Below, piece after piece: positions 25,588 through 31,830 of a DNA stretch of 64,000 bases; within the stretch, counting starts at the first letter, position 1; each line of letters begins with the position of its first letter. Source of the stretch: CAWGJF01 sp963715745. Its GTDB lineage: Bacteria > Bacteroidota > Ignavibacteria > Ignavibacteriales > Ignavibacteriaceae. Location: contig OY970271.1 of the NCBI GenBank assembly GCA_963715745.1, positions 124,001-188,000 of the forward strand, given 5' to 3'. Position numbers and translations under genes: made by a program. The notes beneath the pieces are model-generated. The model worked only from the letters and a program-made list of their open reading frames with translations. It was not told the origin of the DNA and did no database searches.

Positions 25588-26670
25588 TTATGAAATCGGA
25601 AGACAAATTAGAAATTCTGTCCGCCCCGGTTTCGAATGTACTTTTATTTCACCATTATGACGTGCGATTATTCTTTTCACAAGATCCAGTCCGATTCCGG
25701 TTCCTTCACCTACTTTTTTAGTGGTGAAAAAAGGATCGAATATTCTTGATTGAATTTCAGCCGGAATACCTTTACCATTATCAATGATTTTAACATTCAC
25801 ATTCTTTGAATCACACTTTGTTTCAATAATGATATCCCCTTCCTGTTCAACAGCATAAATTGCATTGTCGATAATATTTGTCCAGACCTGGTTTAGCTCA
25901 CCAACATATACAGGGATATCTACAAGATCGGTACAAAATGATTTTTTTACTTTAATATTCTTCGTGCGAAGCTTATGCCCGAGCAGGGTAAGTGTATTTT
26001 CAATATCCTTATGGATATCCGTCGGATGTTTTTCGTTTGTTCTATCCATATGAACATGGCTTTTTATTGCACCAACCAAATTTGATATACGGTCGGAAGC
26101 TTCTGCCATGTCCTTAATTATTCTTTGAGAGCTGAGCAGATTTTCTATCCAGAGCAGAACCTGTACCAAATCATCCTTTGGTATAGTGTCGGAAAATGCT
26201 TCAAGGTCTTCGCTGGTAAAACCGGCATCAGTAATTGTCTCTACAACAAATTGGTCGGTCGGAAGCCCTTTATCTTCAAGCCAATCCATCAGCCCATCTT
26301 CATTTTTCATTCGTTGTAATGCACTCAGTTTTTGCTTTGGCATTTTATTTTTGGATTCAATCTTGTTCCTGAGAGACTGTATAAGATCTGCGTTGATATT
26401 TTGCCTGAGCATTTTCTCAGTGAGTTCAATGTTCAGAAATAACCTGCTGGTTAAGTCATGTGATATTCTGCTGATTGCAGAGGCGGGGTTATTAAGTTCG
26501 TGTGCAATACCGGCAGCCAGGTTACCAAGTGCACTTACTTTCTCGTATTGCAATTGCGTTGTTGCAAATGATCTTGCACGTTCTGTCATATACCCGATAA
26601 GCCGCTGAATAAAATCCGGATTTAGCTGCTCAAGTTCTTTTAAAGAAATTTTTATGCAAGCGGATCCCAC
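25588..26670 (-). CDS. Histidine kinase part of a frameshifted cyclic-nucleotide-domain sensor kinase
   Basis: The true reading starts within ELEQLNPDFIQRLIGYMTER, which joins perfectly to the end of the upstream cyclic-nucleotide domain in another frame. The upstream end of the coordinates is therefore not a real start. The region contains a phosphoacceptor helix (AAGIAHELNNPASAISRIS), a linker helical domain (about 140-190) and an HSP90-like ATPase (NQVWTNIIDNAIYA, DNGKGIPAEIQSRIFDPFFTTK, GTGIGLDLVKRII). It would autophosphorylate on the histidine and probably passes phosphate to the receiver-flavoprotein encoded 19 bases downstream. Restoring the frame needs one base less in the A-run complementary to 26638-26641. 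Confidence 0.8.
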   Translation of the reverse strand: MGSACIKISLKELEQLNPDFIQRLIGYMTERARSFATTQLQYEKVSALGNLAAGIAHELNNPASAISRISHDLTSRLFLNIELTEKMLRQNINADLIQSLRNKIESKNKMPKQKLSALQRMKNEDGLMDWLEDKGLPTDQFVVETITDAGFTSEDLEAFSDTIPKDDLVQVLLWIENLLSSQRIIKDMAEASDRISNLVGAIKSHVHMDRTNEKHPTDIHKDIENTLTLLGHKLRTKNIKVKKSFCTDLVDIPVYVGELNQVWTNIIDNAIYAVEQEGDIIIETKCDSKNVNVKIIDNGKGIPAEIQSRIFDPFFTTKKVGEGTGIGLDLVKRIIARHNGEIKVHSKPGRTEFLICLPIS

Positions 26671-26989
26671 GGATTTTACTGCTGACTATCGCATCACCAT
26701 TATATGTTTTCAACCTTGAATAAGGAAGCAAACCTGTTACTCCTCCTGATTCAGCATCATTAGTAAAATAATGGTAATAAACCAGCTTGCCGTTTATGTT
26801 TCTGTAGTAATCTATTTTACCTTCAACAATGAAGAACATCCACTCAGCCGGGTCTCCGGTTTTGCCGACTACTTCACCTTCCTCATATTCAATGCATTCT
26901 GAATGATCTATAATCCATTGTATATGTTCGTCGGGTAAGTCGCTTAATGCGATCACCTTCTTTAATTCTTCAATAGTTACTTGTCGCAT
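26630..26989 (-). CDS. Cyclic-nucleotide-binding (CAP_ED) domain, N-terminal part of the frameshifted kinase
   Basis: From the ATG at 26987-26989 this 119-residue frame gives MRQVTIEELKKVIALSDLPD followed by a cyclic-nucleotide/CAP effector fold (EEGEVVGKTGDPAEWMFFIVEG, then GGVTGLLPYSRLK). It ends at KIRGIRLHKNFFKRT. In the next frame the downstream part reads KELEQLNPDF, so the expected protein would run LHKNFFKELEQLNPDF. The break is a single extra base in an A-run (four A instead of three on the minus strand). The domain could sense a nucleotide or act as a dimer scaffold; no ligand-binding arginine signature was confirmed. Confidence 0.75.
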   Translation of the reverse strand: MRQVTIEELKKVIALSDLPDEHIQWIIDHSECIEYEEGEVVGKTGDPAEWMFFIVEGKIDYYRNINGKLVYYHYFTNDAESGGVTGLLPYSRLKTYNGDAIVSSKIRGIRLHKNFFKRT

Positions 26990-27226
26990 ACTTTATAAAT
27001 TTCATTAATATAGATTATCTAAATAATCTCAATTGACATTTATAATTTGATCAGCCGTTTAAGTAATTACATTTTCGCCCGTTGAAGATTGTTAAAAAAT
27101 CAATTACAAGTCAAGTGTTATATTGGATTAATCTTTACCAGATTAATTGTTAGTATCATATAATTAACCTTGTTCGTCAGAGATGAAAAACAAGTAGTTA
27201 AATTCGACGACTGGATAATAAATATG

Positions 27227-27262
27227 AAGAAGCGGAAGGCTTAAAACTTATTTTGGATAAAA
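27227..27262 (+). pseudogene. Relic of the rpoD 3' end
   Basis: Positions 27227-27262 match the end of rpoD (19697-19732) with a single mismatch at 27254. In the rpoD frame the relic reads RSGRLKTYFG followed by TAA, against RSGRLKTYLG in rpoD. Similarity continues at lower level through the spacer to an rpoD-type terminator at 27289. No trace of the earlier part of rpoD is visible upstream. It is read as the surviving end of a duplicated or displaced sigma-factor gene. Confidence 0.75.
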
Positions 27263-27288
27263 ATTGAGCTGGAGATCTGAATAACAAA

Positions 27289-27315
27289 CCCTCCGAAAAA
27301 TCGGAGGGTTTTTTG
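27289..27315 (+). terminator. Terminator following the rpoD relic (copy 3 of a family)
   Basis: CCCTCCGA (27289-27296) pairs with TCGGAGGG (27301-27308) around AAAA, followed by TTTTTTG. Orientation and tail match the terminators at 19760 and 23576, though no intact gene ends here. Confidence 0.9.
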
Positions 27316-27483
27316 TTTCAATATTTTCTCAAATGAATATTAAATTCCAAATCTTATCACAATAAAAATTTGACCTTTCAAAAAAGAATAAAACCAGTCA
27401 TCACTTTCATTGTAACAAATCAATTCGCTTCACGTTAAATTAAAAACCATTGAAATGATTAATTAGCTTTTGGAGTGTGTTAG

Positions 27484-27509
27484 TAACCCACGGTTTAAAC
27501 CGTGGGTTA
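27484..27509. repeat. 26-base perfect palindrome with CACGG-TTTAAA-CCGTG core
   Basis: Arms TAACCCACGGTTT and AAACCGTGGGTTA are exact reverse complements. The core is shared, with one T fewer, by the inverted repeat at 44635-44661, suggesting a dispersed palindromic element. Confidence 0.7.
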
Positions 27510-27647
27510 ACGAAAAGACGGTACTAAGTAAAAACTGTTTTAACGGTTTAAATATTCTTAGTAACTAGAGTTTCAATTTTAGGGTCAAATAATAAAGCGG
27601 AGAAGAGAATTAATTACAAATTGTTTTAAATAAAACACAATGAATCT

Positions 27648-29831
27648 ATGATAAAAAAATATTTACTCTTCCTGCTTTTACCGGCTTTTATTTATTCTGC
27701 AAATCCCAATACCGATAAAAAATTAATTCTTAGAATGACTTCCTATGAAATTAAGATTGACGGGGTTATTGACAACGCGTGGAGCACTGCGGATTCAGTT
27801 GTAAATTTTTTCCAGCTTGCACCCTACTACAACCAGCCCCCAACTGACAAAACAGTTGCAAAGGTTTTAACCACCTACGATGCAATTTATTGCCTGATGA
27901 TTTGTTACCAAAATAGAAATGAAATACAGGCAGTCTCAGGTTCACTGGATGATTTTACCGGAGATGTTGTCTCACTTATGCTCGATACTTTCAATGACCA
28001 GCAGACCGCTTATAAGTTTGCTGTCGGTGCTTCCGGAGTAAGAATGGATTCACGCCTGCTCGATGATGCAAGAAACCGTGACTATAACTGGGACGGAATC
28101 TGGTTTGCAGATTCTAAAATTTATGACTGGGGTTATGTTGTTGAAATGAAAATTCCTTACAAGTCGATAAAGTATGAAAAGAGTTTAAACGAATGGGGTC
28201 TCGATTTTGACAGATGGATTCCTGCAAAGAATGAAGACCTTTACTGGTGCGAGTATGAGCAGACTGAAGGACAAAGAATTTCAAAATTCGGAAAGCTTGT
28301 GTTCGATAACTTTCAGCCAACAGCAACAGGACTTAATCTTGAAATCTACCCTGTTGGCTTGATGAAAGTAAAATATTTGGATAGTGAAAACTATAAAGTC
28401 GATCCTGATGCAGGTCTGGATATTTTTTATAATCCTTCACAGAAGCTTACTTACCAATTAACTGTAAACCCCGACTTCGCACAAATTGAAGCCGATCCGT
28501 TTTCATTTAATATTTCGCGCTATGAAACTTACTTTGATGAACGCAGACCATTCTTCACTGAGGGGAATGAAGTTTTTATGCCTTCGGGCAGACAAAGGAA
28601 CACCGGGTTCTACAGACCGCTTGAGCTTTTTTATTCAAGACGAATCGGAAAACTTCTTCCGGGTGGAAAGAGAGTTCCTTTAATTCTCGGCACAAAAGCT
28701 TTCGGCAGGTTTGATGACTGGGAATATGGCGGGTTTATTGCTGCGACTAATAAAGTAAACTATAGAAATGAAGATGATGTCGACACAGTCGAGCAGAGAG
28801 CTTACTTCGGCTCAGGAAGAATAAAGAAACAGATTTTCGGCAACTCGTCAGTAGGACTTTTATTTGTCGGCAAGCAAACTGAAGACAACACTTACGGTGT
28901 ACTTGATATCGATGGAGCTTTCCGCGAATCAAACTGGCAGCTTTCTTACCAGCTAGCAAGGTCGATTGAAAATTCAAAAGGCGATTATGCCGGTTCTGCA
29001 GGATTTACATTTTTAACAGACAAATGGCTTTCGTATGCACGCACTCGTGCTATCGGAAAAAACTTTGATGTTCAGCAGATAGGGTTTGTACCATGGAAAG
29101 GAACGCTTGAGTTTGTCTCCATTAATGGACCGATCTGGCTGCCGAAAGAAGGTTTTATCAGCCAGATACTTATTTACGCAGGACCTACATTATACTATGA
29201 AGATGCAGATCTATTTACAGATTACGGATGGCTGTTCGGCTACAATATGCAGTTCAGGGATAACTGGGGATTTGAAATAAATCTTTCATATTCAAAAAGT
29301 AAAGATGAAGGAATTGAGTATAATTCTTACCAGGCTACATTAAGTTCGTGGTACAATATTTCACCAAAGTGGAGTGGAAATCTTTATGGCGGCTATGAAA
29401 AAACTTATAACTTTTCAAGAGAATATCTCGCCTTCGATTCCTGGCTTGGTGCTTATATAGACTGGAACGCTTTGGATTTTCTGGAACTCGGAACTTCATA
29501 TGATATGTATGTAGAAGGAAATCCCAATGGTAAAGTTGAAGCGATAACTTATAACGCACGTCCTTTTGTTTCGCTAAAACCGGTTAATGATCTGAATGTA
29601 CGAATTTATGTTGATAATGTTTTTTCTTCTGAAACAGATCATCTGGAAAGTATGATTGTCGGGGTTTTATTCACCTGGAACTTTTTTTCCAAGAGCTGGG
29701 TCTATTTTGCATTCAATGATTTCCAGGACAGGAGCGACAGGTTTGATTCGATGGGCAACCTTCTGCCGGGTAAACTTCACGTTACTGACAGAGCTTCGGT
29801 GTTGAAGGTCAAATATCTTTATTACTTTTAA
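27648..29831 (+). CDS. DUF5916 outer-membrane-type protein with N-terminal carbohydrate-binding-like domain
   Basis: The 727-residue protein has a signal peptide (1-17), then a CBM9-like/DOMON-type beta-sandwich (about 30-215, starting EIKIDGVIDNAWSTADSVVN, with DDFTGDVVSLMLDTFND). This is followed by the long DUF5916 region (YQLTVNPDFAQIEADPFSFN, then DERRPFFTEGNEVF), rich in aromatic alternating strands that predict an outer-membrane barrel. This pairing is the usual DUF5916 architecture in Bacteroidota and Gemmatimonadota; its role is not established, though glycan binding at the surface is plausible. It stands alone on the plus strand and converges with traB across a repeat-containing 82-base gap. 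Confidence 0.85.
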   Translation: MIKKYLLFLLLPAFIYSANPNTDKKLILRMTSYEIKIDGVIDNAWSTADSVVNFFQLAPYYNQPPTDKTVAKVLTTYDAIYCLMICYQNRNEIQAVSGSLDDFTGDVVSLMLDTFNDQQTAYKFAVGASGVRMDSRLLDDARNRDYNWDGIWFADSKIYDWGYVVEMKIPYKSIKYEKSLNEWGLDFDRWIPAKNEDLYWCEYEQTEGQRISKFGKLVFDNFQPTATGLNLEIYPVGLMKVKYLDSENYKVDPDAGLDIFYNPSQKLTYQLTVNPDFAQIEADPFSFNISRYETYFDERRPFFTEGNEVFMPSGRQRNTGFYRPLELFYSRRIGKLLPGGKRVPLILGTKAFGRFDDWEYGGFIAATNKVNYRNEDDVDTVEQRAYFGSGRIKKQIFGNSSVGLLFVGKQTEDNTYGVLDIDGAFRESNWQLSYQLARSIENSKGDYAGSAGFTFLTDKWLSYARTRAIGKNFDVQQIGFVPWKGTLEFVSINGPIWLPKEGFISQILIYAGPTLYYEDADLFTDYGWLFGYNMQFRDNWGFEINLSYSKSKDEGIEYNSYQATLSSWYNISPKWSGNLYGGYEKTYNFSREYLAFDSWLGAYIDWNALDFLELGTSYDMYVEGNPNGKVEAITYNARPFVSLKPVNDLNVRIYVDNVFSSETDHLESMIVGVLFTWNFFSKSWVYFAFNDFQDRSDRFDSMGNLLPGKLHVTDRASVLKVKYLYYF

Positions 29832-29843
29832 TTTCATCGCTTT

Positions 29844-29905
29844 GTCATCCTGAACTTGTTTCAGGATCTGTTTCGCTGAAGATTCTGAAATGAATTCAGA
29901 ATGAC
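29844..29905. repeat. Imperfect inverted repeat between convergent genes
   Basis: Two 25-base arms at 29844-29868 and 29881-29905 pair at 20 of 25 positions, and all five differences are transitions. The arms start GTCATCCTGAACTTG and end CAGAATGAC. From memory, such CCTGAA/TTTCAGG palindromes are dispersed repeats in many bacterial genomes. It can serve both converging transcripts as a 3' hairpin. Confidence 0.6.
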
Positions 29906-29913
29906 ATTATAAG

Positions 29914-31173
29914 TCACCGCAGAACGTTGCCAACAATTTTATACAACCCCAGATACGTCCCCAACACACTTCCAAGACTCGAAAGTATAAAAACAAGAAA
30001 AACTCTTAGAAGTTTGTTCTTCCACCATCTTATTGGATTATTAAAATCGGTTGTTACTGTCTGGAATTCTTTTACAACCGGCGGTTTAAAGTAAGCCTGA
30101 ACAAAGGCAGCAACATATCCAGCCCCGATTAATGGAGAAAGACTTGTAATCGGTGCTGCAAAAAATGCTGTTAGAATTGTAAGTGGGTGTGCAAATGCAA
30201 CTGCTGCACCAAACGCACTTGGAATTCCGTTTGCCAGAATCCAGAATAGAGCATTGTCCCCTGCTTCGTTCAATCCTTTTGTGTAGCCAATATAAAAAAT
30301 TGATCCGATAATAATTGCCGGTATCCCCCAGCCAATAATTTTTGCAACGGGTGACGAAGGAGGAATTTTTTCAATCTCCTCAAGAGACGTTGTTCTGTTG
30401 TTATTTAAATAATTAATTATTCCTTTAACATGTCCTGCGCCAACAACAGAAACGATTTTAATTCCTTCAGCCTTTTGCATTTTCTCGGCAATGTAAGAAT
30501 CACGTTCATCTATTAAAACTTTTTTAAGAACCGGCATTGCTTTGCCAAGCTCTTCCATCATTTCAGAAAGAACATCCTTGCTACGTAACTCTGCAAGCTT
30601 TTCTTCTGATAATTCCTGTTTTTCAAAAAGTCCCGCAACGCCGCCAAAAAGAAATTTCAATTTTTGCCAGAAGCTCATTGAATGCCATGCCCGTCTTAAA
30701 GTAATTCGTACTTCCCTGTCGCAAAGCGCAATCGGGATATTCAATTCTTTTGCTGTTATTGTTGCTTCAAGTAGTTCAGTCCCGGGCGCAATGCCAAGTT
30801 TTTCACCGAGCTTTTTCTGGTAAGAAGCAAGGACAAGATTAACAAGCAAAGTGCTTAATTGTTTTTCTCTTATTATCTGTTTTAAATCTAAATTTTCCCA
30901 GCGGTTTTTTTCAGACAAAGCTTTAAATCTTTTTTCATCAAGCTCAACGCAAACAACATCCGGTTTTTCATTTTCAATTACCTGCTTTACAAGATCTGCT
31001 GACTGGCGGGATATGTGTGCAGTACCAACAAGAATAAATTCTTGTTCGCCTTTCTTAACTACCTGAACATCGTCAGAATATTTTTTATTATTTAAGTCAG
31101 CAGTTTCAGACAATGAATCTCCATTTTCTATTAAAAAGAATTGCAAATTTAGGCATTTTGTATTTAATGGCAT
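29914..31173 (-). CDS. TraB/PrgY-family membrane protein
   Basis: The frame is open to 31266, but that start would overlap the divergent sigma gene; the ATG at 31171-31173 (MPLNTKCLNL) is preferred, with moderate confidence, giving 419 residues. The N-terminal half carries the TraB motifs: LVGTAHISRQSADLVKQVI, CVELDEKRFKAL, a conserved ALCDREVRITLRRAW segment and VVGAGHVKGI. The C-terminal third has several membrane spans (IPAIIIGSIFYIGY, ILTAFFAAPITSLSPLIGAG). The family includes the Enterococcus pheromone-shutdown protein, and its GxxH/Glu motifs suggest a Tiki/EreA-like hydrolase fold. The function in this organism is unknown. It is divergent from the ECF sigma gene. Confidence 0.85.
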   Translation of the reverse strand: MPLNTKCLNLQFFLIENGDSLSETADLNNKKYSDDVQVVKKGEQEFILVGTAHISRQSADLVKQVIENEKPDVVCVELDEKRFKALSEKNRWENLDLKQIIREKQLSTLLVNLVLASYQKKLGEKLGIAPGTELLEATITAKELNIPIALCDREVRITLRRAWHSMSFWQKLKFLFGGVAGLFEKQELSEEKLAELRSKDVLSEMMEELGKAMPVLKKVLIDERDSYIAEKMQKAEGIKIVSVVGAGHVKGIINYLNNNRTTSLEEIEKIPPSSPVAKIIGWGIPAIIIGSIFYIGYTKGLNEAGDNALFWILANGIPSAFGAAVAFAHPLTILTAFFAAPITSLSPLIGAGYVAAFVQAYFKPPVVKEFQTVTTDFNNPIRWWKNKLLRVFLVFILSSLGSVLGTYLGLYKIVGNVLR

Positions 31174-31251
31174 ACTGGAAAAATCTTGCGATTCCGCTTT
31201 CTTTTTTTCCAGTCTGATTATTAACTTAAGTTCCAAATTAAACATCACTGA

Positions 31252-31815
31252 ATGCAGCATTCCCAAAACTACATTACAAGACTATTAAATGATTACAGCC
31301 AGGGCAACAGTCTTGTACTTACAGAAATTCTCCCTTTAGTTTATAATGAGCTAAGGAAAATTTCTTCAAAGTATCTTCGTGAAGAACACCGCAATCATAC
31401 ATTCCAAACAACCGAACTTGTGCACGAAGCATTCATTAAACTAACTGGAAATGAAAATATTTCGTGGGAAAGCCGCGCGCATTTTTTTGGTATAGCTGCA
31501 AATTCAATGAGACAGATTCTAGTAGATCATGCAAGAAAACGGAATGCATTTAAAAGAGGAAGCGGTGAAATGAAGTTGTCTCTCGAAGAGGCTCCAACAA
31601 TTGCAGCAGAAAATAACGATCAAATTCTCGCCCTCGACATAGCGCTTAATAAACTGGAGTCGCTGGATCAAAGATCGAGCAAGATTGTTGAGATGAGATT
31701 TTTTTCCGGGCTTACGATTGAAGAAACTGCCGAGGCTTTGAATATTTCTGTGTCAACAGCTAAACGCGACTGGAATTTTGCTAAAGCCTGGCTCTACCGC
31801 GAAATGGAAAATTAA
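31252..31815 (+). CDS. ECF-type sigma factor (TIGR02999-like subgroup)
   Basis: The 187-residue protein has region 2 (LVYNELRKISSKYLREEHRN, HTFQTTELVHEAFIKL, SRAHFFGIAANSMRQIL) and region 4 with an HTH (SGLTIEETAEALNISVSTAK, ending RDWNFAKAWLYREM). The HTFQTTELVHEAF block marks the subgroup usually paired with serine/threonine kinases or TPR proteins rather than with a classical anti-sigma factor. The kinase gene starts 15 bases after its stop, so the pair is one operon. It probably directs a small regulon switched on by phosphorylation-linked signals. Its own binding site cannot be recognised here. Confidence 0.92.
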   Translation: MQHSQNYITRLLNDYSQGNSLVLTEILPLVYNELRKISSKYLREEHRNHTFQTTELVHEAFIKLTGNENISWESRAHFFGIAANSMRQILVDHARKRNAFKRGSGEMKLSLEEAPTIAAENNDQILALDIALNKLESLDQRSSKIVEMRFFSGLTIEETAEALNISVSTAKRDWNFAKAWLYREMEN

Positions 31816-31830
31816 TAATCAGTATAATAA

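Larger units (their letters stand above)
26990..27647. other. 658-base stretch without an intact gene
   Basis: It holds, in order: the upstream region of the frameshifted kinase, including an inverted repeat ATTAATC (27127-27133) with GATTAAT (27141-27147); the rpoD 3' relic (27227-27262); a terminator (27289-27315); a 26-base palindrome (27484-27509); an 8-base direct repeat TTAGTAAC (27480-27487 and 27558-27565); and the leader of the DUF5916 gene. No TAnnTTTG promoter was recognised. Confidence 0.6.

Noticed and set aside
26630..26650. Classical -1 slippery heptamer (TTTAAAA on the minus strand) at the kinase frameshift
   Set aside because: The zero-frame codons fall as TTT AAA A, not T TTA AAA, and the needed shift is +1. 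A canonical -1 slippage site therefore does not explain the break.
31174..31266. Upstream start for TraB
   Set aside because: It would overlap the divergent ECF sigma start and adds a stretch (MGMLHSVMFNLELKLIIRL) unlike the family; the internal ATG is simpler.
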